This document shows, piece after piece, positions 54,305 through 63,395 of a stretch of 64,000 bases of DNA. The translations under genes were made by a program, and so were the position numbers. Origin of the DNA: Microbacterium sp. ABRD28 (GTDB taxonomy: Bacteria; Actinomycetota; Actinomycetes; Actinomycetales; Microbacteriaceae); contig NZ_CP031015.1 in the NCBI RefSeq assembly GCF_003850245.1, forward strand, positions 2,604,001-2,668,000, in the 5' to 3' direction. The first letter of the stretch is position 1; every line of letters begins with the position of its first letter. Under the pieces are notes generated by a model, which saw nothing but the letters and a program-made list of their open reading frames with translations, was not told the DNA's origin and made no database searches.

Positions 54305-55272
54305 AGGTCCACCAGCACGTCGGCCAGTTTGGACGGATCCACTTCGCCGGGGCAGGCGTCCAGGAGTAGCGAATAGCGAAGACGCTGAACTGCTGAGAAT
54401 GCGGTCTCTCCCAGTGTGGCGACGCGCAGGCCGGGAAACTCCGGGGTTACTCGAAACAGGCGCTCGCTCGCCACTACGAACCGCATGGTGCCCTCGCTGA
54501 CGATAGGGGAAGAGTCAGTTGACCGCTCAAACAGCATGCCCTTCGGCAGCCCGGATGCGTCGATTCTCTCGATGAGTTCAGAGACCGTCTGACCGTCGGC
54601 GCTTTCCTCGAGTCGCATCGCGAGCAGATGGAGGGAGGCGCCTGACGGTGGATCGAGTTGGTGAGCACCGTGGATATCCACGGCAGGCGAGTCTCCGCCG
54701 GTGTATGCCTTGACCTCCAGCGCGTTTCGCAGGAAGAAGTCGTGCCTGTAACCTTCCTGTCCGCGCCATGCGGCTCGAGCGCGTGGCGGATCGAGCTGCG
54801 CGAGTCTGAAGAGGACCGTGAGCTCACCGAAGAGACCGATCGCTCGTTGCCGCGAGAGCCCCCGCTGACCCCGGGCGAGAGCTGCTCGCCATGCATGGAG
54901 GACTCGCATCAGTGCATCGATGCACGGCTCCCCGGACTCGTCGACGCGGCTAAGCATCTCGCCGACCAGCGATAGGAATGTCGGGGTGAGCGTTGGATCG
55001 TGACTAGCGATGTCGAGGGACGTCAACGACCCGTCGTCAAGCGGTTGTCCTATCCATTCGGCCGGCAGGACCTCCCCGAGAGGCAACTCGAATGGCTTAC
55101 GACCGGGCGGGAGCGCGACGAGTAGATGAACGACTCCGGCGTGATCTCTTGCAAGTCGAGCTTCATGGATGTCACGATCGGGGCCGACCGGAGCTGCGTT
55201 GATCTGACCGGGCGAAGTAGTCGCCCGGTCGAGTAGTCCGAGGGCGTGGGTGACGCGTTCGTATGCGGTCAC
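54301..55272 (-). CDS. DUF4420 PD-(D/E)XK-motif protein
   Basis: Putative nuclease subunit of 323 aa. Conserved core: GLFGELTVLFRL (Glu150), WRGQEGYRHDFFL (Asp178) and ALEVKAYTG (Glu186, Lys188), i.e. the D-x7-ExK core plus upstream Glu of REase folds. No other catalytic domain. It probably makes the cut in this system, with the GHKL and Z1 proteins providing ATP-driven action. 4-base overlaps on both sides. Confidence 0.88.
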   Translation of the reverse strand: MTAYERVTHALGLLDRATTSPGQINAAPVGPDRDIHEARLARDHAGVVHLLVALPPGRKPFELPLGEVLPAEWIGQPLDDGSLTSLDIASHDPTLTPTFLSLVGEMLSRVDESGEPCIDALMRVLHAWRAALARGQRGLSRQRAIGLFGELTVLFRLAQLDPPRARAAWRGQEGYRHDFFLRNALEVKAYTGGDSPAVDIHGAHQLDPPSGASLHLLAMRLEESADGQTVSELIERIDASGLPKGMLFERSTDSSPIVSEGTMRFVVASERLFRVTPEFPGLRVATLGETAFSAVQRLRYSLLLDACPGEVDPSKLADVLVDL

Positions 55273-57989
55273 GCAGCACCTGGCTCTACGAAGTCTCCCT
55301 CTGTATCGGTGAGAGTTGCCACGTCTGCGTCGGCATCGTCGTCGCTGAGCGTGGGCCGGACCTCGGCCGCGATGTACTCGCCATCATCCTCCGCCTCGGC
55401 GTGCGGATAGATCACCCCTATTCCAATCAGATCCTCTTGAGCGTCCATCGCCCGACGCGTCTTTGAGCTTGGGCGCGGCTGGGAGTTCGCGCTCAGGGCG
55501 TAGAGAACGATCACGCCCGTGCTGGGCGCCAGAGCCTGACGAACGCGTCGAACGCTGGTGACGTCGTTCGTGTCGGCGGAGTCGAGGAGACCGTCTGGGT
55601 CCTCAAGCACACCGTTGTCTTCGAGAATCCGGAGGTCGAGGAGCGAGTCCGTGCTTGACATCAGTGCCCGAATGTTTACGACGTCGGAGCCTGAGGGTGG
55701 AGAGGTGGGGAGCCGATCCGGTGTCCAGAATTCGGCCTTGAGCGGGGCGCGGCTGACGAGCCCTACGTCGATTCCGTCCGCATAAGTGAATCGCCCGAGG
55801 CGTCCAGGGCCTGAGACGAGGACGAGGTTCCAGGTCACACCGTCACCGTGCAACGTAAGCCACTCCTGCATCGCCGACGGCTGCAACCAAGGATCCGAGT
55901 CCGCGACCCAGTAGTGCTCAAGGAAGTCGATGAGGTCGTCGTTCGTGAGACCCGCGAACAATTGTGATGCGCTTGTCGTTCGAGACTTCGTCGCCTGGAC
56001 GTGATGGGCCAACCCACGCCCGACTGCCGCGCCCACGATCGTCCTAGCTGCTTCCTGCGCTCGAAGAGCTCCCGCGCGAGAGCGGTCGAGGTAGATCGTC
56101 TGGCGACGGCTTCCGCCCAGGCCGGCGTGGACGACGATCGTGTTGGACATTTTCCCGGTGGACGTGATCTGGAGCCGTCCGGGGTGCGCAAGTACGCGTA
56201 TCGCCAGTTCGCGCGGAGTCTTCCCCTCCGCCTCGAGTGCTGCAACCTCTGAGCGGAGCTCGCGCTCGACACGCGCGAGATGGGAGTAGTCGTCCAAGAG
56301 CCCTGGCCCCACCCACACGCGCGCGAGGTCTTGGTATCCAGGCCTAAATCCGAACCATCGCCCCATCTGCAGAAGCGTGTCGTAGGTATTGGATGCACGT
56401 AGAAAGTAAGACACAACGAGTCCCTCGAGCGTGAGTCCGCGGGAGAGGGTGCCGCCTCCGATCGCGATCACGAGCTGTGGCTCATCATCGGGATACGTCA
56501 GTCGATCGTCGGACTGCCCGTTGTCGATCTTGACCGTGACGTGGCCGATGATTTCCTTCGTCTTCTCCCATACTTGCGCCCACCCTGGTTCATCCTGCGC
56601 CCCGCGGAGGTGGGCAGCGCGACCGATCTCTCGATCGAAAACCAACCGGAACTGCTCCTCTTCGTCGGCACGGTTGAGGGCGAGGCACTCTGTGAAGCCA
56701 GCGACTGCATCCTTGAGCAGTTGGTGAGCGCGCACTCGGTGCGAGGTGTGAAGCAGCATCGACGAGTGAGCGACTTTGCCGGTCCGCAGCTGACGCACCG
56801 CGGTCGCAAGGATGAACCATCGGATCGCATCGCTGAGCGAATCCGTTATGGCTGGCTCGAAGGCCTCGATGTCCCTACCGTGCGGCACAAGGACATCGGC
56901 ATCGTCTTGGCTGATTAGGTGAGACAAGGAATAGATGTCCTCGTCCTCATCGTGATCTGCATCCTGATTGACATCGAAGAAGCTGTCGGCGCCCATGTAA
57001 CCGTCGGGCTTAGGGAGGACCATCGCGAAGTCGTCGGGGTACAGATCCTCCTCGTCGCTGGGGTCGATGAAGATGTTCGCGAACGGCGTCGCCGTGTAGG
57101 CGACGTATGTGCCGGTTGGGACCTCTTTCCAGATGTCCCGCACTCGGCGATTGATGGTCGACACGAGATCTTGATCGCTCTTCGTGTTCGGCGTCGCCTG
57201 ATCGGACTCGTCATCGATTATCAGAACTGCGCGATTGCGCAGCGTCTCGTCGGGGATATCCCGGAGGAATTTGGCGACGTTCGCCAGTCGGCTTTCGTGC
57301 TTCTTCACGATCATGATCGCGACGTTGCTCGTGCTGGCCATGATGCCCACGTTGTTCTTCGGGGCGATGTCTGTGTCTTTGCCCGTCATGAGCGACCAAG
57401 CGACGCCCGCCTTCTCATTGGCATCGTTGACATTCAGATCCGACTCGAGTCGAAGCTGAGTCTGAGCACGCAGATTCGTGTACATACCGGCGAGGACGAT
57501 CACGATGCGATAGCCCGCGTCGACCGCCTTAGCGATCAAGCCTGCGTAATTGGCGGTCTTTCCGGACTGGACGTACCCAATCACCAGCCCTTTGCGTCTA
57601 GCACCGGGCTCCTTTGGGTTGGCGCAACGCGACAGGATGAGCGTCGTGGAGTCGTCGATGGCCTTCACAGCTGATTGAGGGAGACGTGAATTCAGGACCT
57701 CTCTGTACGCGGGCCATTCGCCGACAGCCGTGCGTGGCCCGCTGTACCAGGAGCTGTATCCGCCGTCCTTCTTGACCAGATTGCCGATCTGTATCGTCTC
57801 GATGATGTTCCGCTGATCCTGCAGATACACGTCGTAGGCAAGACCGAAACCCGGGAACATCCGCTCGATGAGCGCCTTCGCCTCGGCTTCTGCAGCAGAG
57901 CCCTTTCTGCCGGGCTGGCTAGCAAGCATGCCCTCGAGTGCCCCTAAGCCAGTTCGGAAGTCAGCTTCGGACAGCGGTGAACTCGACAT
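55269..57989 (-). CDS. Z1-domain helicase-like ATPase
   Basis: Protein of 906 aa. Superfamily-II-like motor with Walker A GYVQSGKTANY (138-148), YTNLRAQTQLRLESDL, the DEAD-box equivalent LIIDDESDQ (about 256-264), YTATPFANIFIDP, and the Z1 hallmark GGGTLSRGLTLEGLVVSYFLR followed by TLLQMGRWFGFRPGY. The C-terminal 200 residues have an acidic end. Z1 proteins occur with GHKL ATPases and DUF4420 nucleases in restriction loci. The ATG at 57989 has AGGAG 5 bases upstream; another ATG precedes it directly. The gene starts 97 bases after the methylase stop. Confidence 0.92.
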   Translation of the reverse strand: MSSSPLSEADFRTGLGALEGMLASQPGRKGSAAEAEAKALIERMFPGFGLAYDVYLQDQRNIIETIQIGNLVKKDGGYSSWYSGPRTAVGEWPAYREVLNSRLPQSAVKAIDDSTTLILSRCANPKEPGARRKGLVIGYVQSGKTANYAGLIAKAVDAGYRIVIVLAGMYTNLRAQTQLRLESDLNVNDANEKAGVAWSLMTGKDTDIAPKNNVGIMASTSNVAIMIVKKHESRLANVAKFLRDIPDETLRNRAVLIIDDESDQATPNTKSDQDLVSTINRRVRDIWKEVPTGTYVAYTATPFANIFIDPSDEEDLYPDDFAMVLPKPDGYMGADSFFDVNQDADHDEDEDIYSLSHLISQDDADVLVPHGRDIEAFEPAITDSLSDAIRWFILATAVRQLRTGKVAHSSMLLHTSHRVRAHQLLKDAVAGFTECLALNRADEEEQFRLVFDREIGRAAHLRGAQDEPGWAQVWEKTKEIIGHVTVKIDNGQSDDRLTYPDDEPQLVIAIGGGTLSRGLTLEGLVVSYFLRASNTYDTLLQMGRWFGFRPGYQDLARVWVGPGLLDDYSHLARVERELRSEVAALEAEGKTPRELAIRVLAHPGRLQITSTGKMSNTIVVHAGLGGSRRQTIYLDRSRAGALRAQEAARTIVGAAVGRGLAHHVQATKSRTTSASQLFAGLTNDDLIDFLEHYWVADSDPWLQPSAMQEWLTLHGDGVTWNLVLVSGPGRLGRFTYADGIDVGLVSRAPLKAEFWTPDRLPTSPPSGSDVVNIRALMSSTDSLLDLRILEDNGVLEDPDGLLDSADTNDVTSVRRVRQALAPSTGVIVLYALSANSQPRPSSKTRRAMDAQEDLIGIGVIYPHAEAEDDGEYIAAEVRPTLSDDDADADVATLTDTEGDFVEPGAA

Positions 57990-58086
57990 CATCTCTCCTG
58001 ATTGGCGGCGTACGTCGGGACCTGAGGATGTTCGGTAGCCATGACCGGACGACTGAAGTACGGCAGAAGCGTGCCCCTGTTCGCCA

Positions 58087-59187
58087 CTAGGCGTCAATCA
58101 ACTGAGGACGTCCGACCGCCGAACCGTCCTGGTTGAGGTTCTGCGGGATCGAGGAATAGGCCGTGCCCTTGAAGGACAGGAAGAGCGCACGAAAGATGTG
58201 AAAGGCGCCGAGAGGGGGAACGGCCATACCAACCTGTCGGCGCACGCTCCCTGGTTCGCCCATGAACTCGAAATCATCGGGAAACGTCTGAATTCGAGCA
58301 CGCTCGCGATTTGTAAGTGCGCGGGGCTCTGCCCAGTGATATCCGTGCGTACCACCTCCACCCGATCCAGTGATGGTGTAGGACGGTCTGTCTGGATGAA
58401 GACGCTTGTATATCTGGCTCAGAGTGGCACCCTTGACGTTGAGTCGGTACTCGTCCGTCATCCGCTTTGCGTTGAAAGCGTTCTCACCCGGGTCGATCAG
58501 CTCCAGTCGCCGGACAACCGATTCAGGGTGACGAATGATCCTGTGATTCGGCGCCCCCGGGGGGATGTCACTGAGCGCTTCCGAAGCTGTCTTCCACTGA
58601 TCGCGATCGGGGTGAGTCGGTGCGGGGACGCGGAAGGTAACAGGGACGTCCTCGCGCACGCCCACCACGATGATGCGGTGGCGTCGCTGAGGAACGCCGT
58701 AGTCTTCGAATCGGTAAAGGTGGGGAGTGAGCTTGTAACCGCGGCCGGCTCCTCGCATCGCGTCGAGGATTCTCTTGAAATCCCGTCCACCGTTCGAGCT
58801 ACGGAGTCCGCTGACGTTCTCGGCGACAAACCATTCAGGCTGATGGTGTTCCAGGACTTTCACGCCGTAGGCGAAGAGCGGCCCGAACTCGCCTTTCAGT
58901 CCACGATTCTCGCCAACAAGGCTGTAGTCGTTGCAGGGGAAGCCGAAGGCGAAACCGTCTATGTGTGGTAGCGATTCGAAGTCGAGTGACCTGACGTCCT
59001 GACAGATCACTGAGTCCGTAGTGGCGCCGCTGATGTTGGCGATGTATGTGGAGACGGTGTTCTGGTCGTAGTCGTTGGCCCAACCATGCCGGAGCAGGGT
59101 GCCCGTCGCTCGCGCCGCCTCGTGAGCGCCGAGAGCCATGCCGCCCGGTCCCGCGAAGAGCTCTCCAAGTGTGAATCCAAGCGCCAC
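58087..59187 (-). CDS. DNA cytosine-5 methyltransferase
   Basis: C5-MTase of 366 aa that would protect host sites. Motif I ELFAGPGGMALG (9-20), motif IV FGFPCNDYSL with catalytic Cys85, motif VI AENVSGL (122-128), motif VIII QRRHRIIVVG (167-176), and IX-X ERARIQTFPDDFEF and QVGMAVPPLGA. A target recognition region lies between about 180 and 290; the recognised sequence cannot be read off. GTG start with GGAG 9 bases upstream. First gene of the operon, followed by Z1, DUF4420, GHKL, two unknowns and Vsr. Confidence 0.94.
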   Translation of the reverse strand: MALGFTLGELFAGPGGMALGAHEAARATGTLLRHGWANDYDQNTVSTYIANISGATTDSVICQDVRSLDFESLPHIDGFAFGFPCNDYSLVGENRGLKGEFGPLFAYGVKVLEHHQPEWFVAENVSGLRSSNGGRDFKRILDAMRGAGRGYKLTPHLYRFEDYGVPQRRHRIIVVGVREDVPVTFRVPAPTHPDRDQWKTASEALSDIPPGAPNHRIIRHPESVVRRLELIDPGENAFNAKRMTDEYRLNVKGATLSQIYKRLHPDRPSYTITGSGGGGTHGYHWAEPRALTNRERARIQTFPDDFEFMGEPGSVRRQVGMAVPPLGAFHIFRALFLSFKGTAYSSIPQNLNQDGSAVGRPQLIDA

Positions 59188-59513
59188 CGTGCGTGTCTCC
59201 TAAGCCGTTGTTCCTCTTGGGAGGTCCGTCAGTGAGCCTAGCGAGACTGTGCGACATCGCCTCCGCTCCACGCGGGTGGTCCCTTGAAACCCACCGCTAT
59301 CGCGAGTCGCACGGCGTATACCACCGATGGCACATCCCGTCGTCGCGCGCGCGGCTCCGATCAAGCACGCTCGCACACCGCGCCATCGATGCTTCAAATG
59401 CAGAGCGATGCACGCAGGCACCGCGGGTGAGCGATACCGTTTAGAAGCACTCCGCTACACGCACCTACACGCCGGAAAAATCCCTGGAAGATCCGCAAAA
59501 CGCGTCCTATCCT
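59188..59513. other. Upstream region of the methylase, no gene recognised
   Basis: It should contain the operon promoter; I do not see a clear one. There is no convincing coding region. Confidence 0.4.
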
Positions 59514-60212
59514 GGCAAATCGCCTCCCGGCGCGGATCTGACGGGTGTGACTGCGCCGGTGATCACGCCCGGTTCGCAGGGGTGATGGCGTCGGTTTGCG
59601 GACGATTCCGGTGGCGGGCCGGTAAATCGCCTAGTAGATCGTCTCCGTCGCGAACCGCCGTGCCGGCTCTTGCGGGTGAGCGCGACGCAGTGCCCGCGAG
59701 GTCCGCTGTGGACCCCACGGTTCTTTCACGCTCGCGACCACGTACGAACGCAGCACCTGATCGGTGGTCAGCTTCAGCGGTCGCGGGCGCCGACGTCGGC
59801 TCGCGGCGGTCGCGTACGCGTGGAACGGTCGATACTGCCCGGGCGAGTGCAGGTTGCGCCTCAGCTCCCGGCTGATGGTCAACGGCGCCCTCTCCAGCAC
59901 CGTCGCAATCGCCGTGGGACCCATCCCGCATGACGCGAGGTCAGCTATCTGATACCACTCCTCCTCCGAGAGGAATCGAGGCGAGATGACACGAACAGAG
60001 AGTGGCTCGAGCGGTGACACGACCTTGACGGTGCCATCCTTGCGCCGGACGGTGGTGCCGTTCTTCCAGATGTTCGCAGCGGGCCGGCTGGCACCCACCT
60101 CCCGTGCGGCCGCGGACATCGACCAGCCCTCGGCAAGCAGCTCAATGAACCGCTTCCGAGCCAACGACTTCGGGCCACGACCCGGCCCCTTCGGAACACG
60201 ACGAGACGACAT
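59514..60212 (-). pseudogene. IS30-family transposase remnant, nonsense mutation and 3' truncation
   Basis: Begins MSSRRVPKGPGRGPKSLARK at 60212, and reads through the helix-turn-helix part and ADLASCGMGPTAIATVLERA into ATETIY, where a TAG at about 59631 ends it; the other copy has a Gln codon there. Similarity continues to about 59514 in frame before stopping. The DDE domain is absent. It keeps the frame where the left copy is shifted, so the two decayed independently. Confidence 0.85.
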
Positions 60213-60261
60213 GCGAGCACTCCTTTCGGATGGTCCTCGTTGCGACCGTCACTGGAAACCA
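59514..60261 (-). mobile_element. IS30-family insertion sequence, right copy (truncated)
   Basis: The minus-strand left end is TGGTTTCCAGTGACGGTCGC from 60261 inward, nearly the same as the left copy at 48864. Homology to that copy stops near 59514, so the catalytic half and one end are lost. Opposite orientation to the left copy. Confidence 0.75.
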
Positions 60262-60335
60262 CCCCGACGCAAATGTGCAATTTTCGAGCGCCGCCGATAA
60301 CAAGCGCACGTGCGACGATTCGGCCCGCGCTACGG

Positions 60336-62117
60336 CTAAGCCCTTGGAAAAGCGCTCGGGTTGGATGCCATCGTCAGGGTCGCAGTTAGCTGGGCGAGCG
60401 ACTCAACTCGAGTAAAGAAGAACCGTTCGACTCCGATGCGCAGCAACTCACGCGACTTAGCCCGAGACGAGTAGACAAGCTCCGGGACGACTACGAATCC
60501 GTCGATTTCATACCCGGTGAAATCGTAATTGTCACCGATTGGGGAGCCGCGGATGATGCGGATACGTTCTGACCACTCGTCCAACGCGCTGTCAACCCGC
60601 GACTGAGCATTGCGAACGCTCCGATAGTCACCGGCCAGGTAGTCGACTCGGAGTGTTACGCGCTTGCACGAGATCAAAAACAACTTCCGCCCGACAACGA
60701 CTAATGCGTCGACGTCCGTGATGGGTGCGCCAGCCAGGCGGAGAGTCCTGCCGCGCAACTTCCTAAGATCTGGAGGTGGCGCGAACGGAGTGCCGTCGAT
60801 TACAGATTGCGTTACCAGTTCGAACTCTTCGGCACTCGCGTTGACTAGCGCCCCACCAATCGAAGGATCGATTCGAAGCCCCACCGTCATGTGCCAACTG
60901 AGAGCCCAAACGTCTACCAAGACATCGTCCTGAACCGAATGAAGTATCGGGCCAGGGTAGCTCCGCCGACCGAGATGAAACATGCCGTCAACCAATCGCA
61001 GGACTTGGTCCACCCCAAGGGCTGCCCTGCCGTGCAAGCTCAGCCACTCTGACACGTTCGATTCTTCTAGCGCCTCTGCGACTTCAGACTCCAGCTCGTG
61101 CGCCGGGATCCGGAGTGTGCCGTAGCGAGTCAGGGACTGCCCTGCTGCCGTGTCTCGTTCGAGCACACGACGAAGAAGCGCATGGCCGAAGACGACGATG
61201 GCAGCTGTCGCGTCGGGATCATCAAAGGCGTCCAGGGCACCCTGACCGAGGACGGCGTTCGTCGGGTCGCCCGTAGTGAAAACACGGACGGTGAACTGCG
61301 CAAGGTCATCCGTCAACGTTGCGCCCCGGAATGCACCTGTCCAGGTCGGGTTGAGCGCGAAGCCGTCTGGAAAACGAAAGACGGCGAGGACCGCAGGATC
61401 GCCGGGAAGATCGTAGGTGCCTCGTTGATCCAGGTATGCGTGGTGCTCGACGTTGCTGTAGCGATTGCGTAGGTCGAACTCCGCGAGGGCGTCGCGCAAC
61501 TCGTCGTTCTTCGTTATCCGTGGACGTCGTCGACGGTACACGCGGAAGGTGGCGCCCTTCGTGGATGATCTGATCGCGCCCTCGAGGTCATCCACCAGGC
61601 CAGCGAGCGCCAGGAGCCGAGCGAGCCGCATCGAGACCGCGGTGGGGACACCCGTCTCGGACAACGAATGGAGCGTCGCCCCGTTCGCGGAGCCGACGAG
61701 GTTCTCCGCAACCCGAAACAACGACTGGAAGTCTGCATCGGCTCCGTAAGGGCCGATGTCTCTAGTCGCCGCCGGGTTCAGTAACCGGAGGAGTTCCAAC
61801 CATGACGCGGAGTGGTACTCGTCAGCGAGATCACTAGCCGCGACCACAAGCGCCTCTCGAAGCGTCACAAGGTAGTCGAACGCCAGTGCGCCCTCCAATA
61901 GCTCACCGTCCACAACAGAGGGAAGCAACTCCAGGTAGCGCCGTTGCGCCCACTCGACGGCCGACCCGAAGCACGCCCGAAATGCCCGATCGTATGGCGT
62001 GAGGGCGCGAATTGGTGCTGTGGGATGACGGGAACCAGGAGTTCGTAACAGCGTCGGCAGAGCTTTGAACTCCGGCAACTGAGCAACGGGATGCCGGAAT
62101 GAGTCACCGATCCCCAT
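60336..62117 (-). CDS. Orphan large protein with possible C-terminal nuclease core
   Basis: Protein of 593 aa from the ATG at 62117; the frame is open to 62267, so the start is uncertain. I recognise no named family. The N-terminal 400 residues are mostly helical. Near the C-terminus the block PITDVDALVVVGRKLFLISCK (about 465-485) resembles a PD-(D/E)XK core: Asp, beta-strand, then (S)xK, like LIECK in other nucleases. This is a weak motif match. The gene lies alone between the IS30 remnant and the island right end, and is a candidate accessory or defence effector. Confidence 0.6.
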   Translation of the reverse strand: MGIGDSFRHPVAQLPEFKALPTLLRTPGSRHPTAPIRALTPYDRAFRACFGSAVEWAQRRYLELLPSVVDGELLEGALAFDYLVTLREALVVAASDLADEYHSASWLELLRLLNPAATRDIGPYGADADFQSLFRVAENLVGSANGATLHSLSETGVPTAVSMRLARLLALAGLVDDLEGAIRSSTKGATFRVYRRRRPRITKNDELRDALAEFDLRNRYSNVEHHAYLDQRGTYDLPGDPAVLAVFRFPDGFALNPTWTGAFRGATLTDDLAQFTVRVFTTGDPTNAVLGQGALDAFDDPDATAAIVVFGHALLRRVLERDTAAGQSLTRYGTLRIPAHELESEVAEALEESNVSEWLSLHGRAALGVDQVLRLVDGMFHLGRRSYPGPILHSVQDDVLVDVWALSWHMTVGLRIDPSIGGALVNASAEEFELVTQSVIDGTPFAPPPDLRKLRGRTLRLAGAPITDVDALVVVGRKLFLISCKRVTLRVDYLAGDYRSVRNAQSRVDSALDEWSERIRIIRGSPIGDNYDFTGYEIDGFVVVPELVYSSRAKSRELLRIGVERFFFTRVESLAQLTATLTMASNPSAFPRA

Positions 62118-62380
62118 GTGTAAAGTCTGCTGCCTGCGGCGAGCGGTAGCGGCTGCGACACAGGCGGCGTCGCGCGACTCCATCCTCTTACGAGCCGGAT
62201 ACGAAACGAGAAGCAGACGGCGTTGACATCCCGATTGCGCTTCGCGAACCAACCGCCTTCGGCTCAATCGGCTGACGGCCCTTCAGGCGCGTCAGTCTCC
62301 CTTCGTCGCAGGTACCACGCGGGTGAGCCAAGATCGACAGTCTTTCTCGCGAATCGTCAATGACGGGGATGGTGAGCTTC

Positions 62381-62476
62381 ATGGCAGACGTCGGTGTGTA
62401 TGACTTCAGCGACGAGCGCGTTGATGTCGGCAGCGGTGTGACGCTTCCGAAGTCCTGGCGCGCGCGTGTCGGGTGA
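62381..62476 (+). CDS. Short ORF (31 aa) upstream of the helix-turn-helix gene
   Basis: ATG 62381 to TGA 62474-62476 encodes 31 residues including VYDFSDERVDVGSGVTLPKS, and overlaps the next gene by 11 bases. The segment TLPKSWRAR faintly recalls AbrB/SpoVT-type antitoxins. It may be a leader peptide, a real small gene, or the frame-shifted N-terminus of the following protein. Confidence 0.3.
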   Translation: MADVGVYDFSDERVDVGSGVTLPKSWRARVG

Positions 62477-63047
62477 GCAGGACGCGCCCGGCACGATCAC
62501 CGTCCGCGTGGAGTGGGATGACGCGCTCGGACGCATGGTCGTCGTCTTCGATGCCCTCGAGCGCAAGACGGAGGGTGTCGACATCACTAGCCAAGTGCTC
62601 CGCGAGGTGCGAACGCATTGGATCATGACAAGGTCAGCTCTCGACGTCGTCACCGTCGACGTCGACGATGAGGGCGGTGACCAGGTCGACCGCATATCGG
62701 TGCGCGATTTTCTCAGCCGCGTGCGGGCACACGAGGAGCGCGACCCCATGGAGTCCCTCCACGCCGCGATCTCGGTCTATAGCGTCGCGACAGCAATCAG
62801 CTATCCGCCGCTGAAGCTGGTCGCCGACACTCTCCAGATCAGCCAGAGCACCGCGACCCGCCTCATGAGTCGCGCACGCGACTCGGGCCTGGCACCCGAA
62901 ATCCGCATTCAGGAGCCACGACGGGCGCCGGCGGTTGACCCCTACAACCCGGGCGGGTTCTACAACCCCACGGCGCCCCACTTCGGGTCCCCCGACCCGA
63001 AGGGCCTTCGATCGGCCCATGAGAGACGCGGTGTGGACGCCGTCTGA
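62466..63047 (+). CDS. Helix-turn-helix protein of unknown role
   Basis: Protein of 193 aa starting at GTG 62466. N-terminal beta-rich segment (GTITVRVEWDDALGRMVVVFD), middle helical part, and C-terminal helix-turn-helix LKLVADTLQISQSTATRLMSRARDSG (about 120-145), followed by a Pro/Gly-rich tail ending near the island boundary. Possibly a regulator of the island or a replication-associated protein of its former mobile element. No family recognised. Confidence 0.6.
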   Translation: MSGEQDAPGTITVRVEWDDALGRMVVVFDALERKTEGVDITSQVLREVRTHWIMTRSALDVVTVDVDDEGGDQVDRISVRDFLSRVRAHEERDPMESLHAAISVYSVATAISYPPLKLVADTLQISQSTATRLMSRARDSGLAPEIRIQEPRRAPAVDPYNPGGFYNPTAPHFGSPDPKGLRSAHERRGVDAV

Positions 63048-63351
63048 CTGCCTTCAACGCATCCCTGAGGGTCGCTTAAGCATGTTGCTGAATGTCGATC
63101 GAAGATCCAAGCAGAGTGCCCAAAATTGGTGCTTCGAGAATGTGCTCAGAGCGAGCTTGCCCGCAGTCGCTCGCCGCATGGGCCCGGATCACGCCCCTCG
63201 GTGGGCAATTCTTGCCCGCATCTTGCCCCCATTCCATTCGCAGCTGGCCGTTTTTGGCTGTCGCGCGATGCCGCCTGACTCCCGGAAATCTGCGCGATCC
63301 CGCGCTAAAGTTGTCGTTTCACGTCGCTATGCAAAATGCTCAAAACGTGGC
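63048..63351. other. Island right end, no gene recognised
   Basis: About 300 bases with AT-richer composition between the helix-turn-helix gene and the right repeat. No convincing coding region or integrase remnant was seen. Confidence 0.4.
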
Positions 63352-63367
63352 CGAGTCCCTCCAGGGG
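63352..63367 (+). repeat. Attachment-site repeat, distal end (attR)
   Basis: CGAGTCCCTCCAGGGG, identical to 48472-48487 inside tRNA-Arg(CCT) and in the same orientation. It marks the far end of the island, 28 bases before the first chromosomal gene. Confidence 0.75.
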
Positions 63368-63395
63368 GCTTCGACGAAAATTACCCCCGTATCCG

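Larger units (their letters stand above)
48490..63367. mobile_element. Genomic island (about 14.9 kb) at tRNA-Arg(CCT), defence content
   Basis: The interval runs from the tRNA 3' end to a second copy of its last 16-base core. Inside are two IS30 remnants, a seven-gene methylase/Z1/GHKL/Vsr operon, an orphan protein, and a helix-turn-helix protein. Base composition and codon usage appear less GC-rich than the flanking chromosome. No integrase, relaxase or replication gene is recognised, so the element is probably immobile now or relied on outside functions. Boundaries rest on the direct repeat. Confidence 0.78.
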
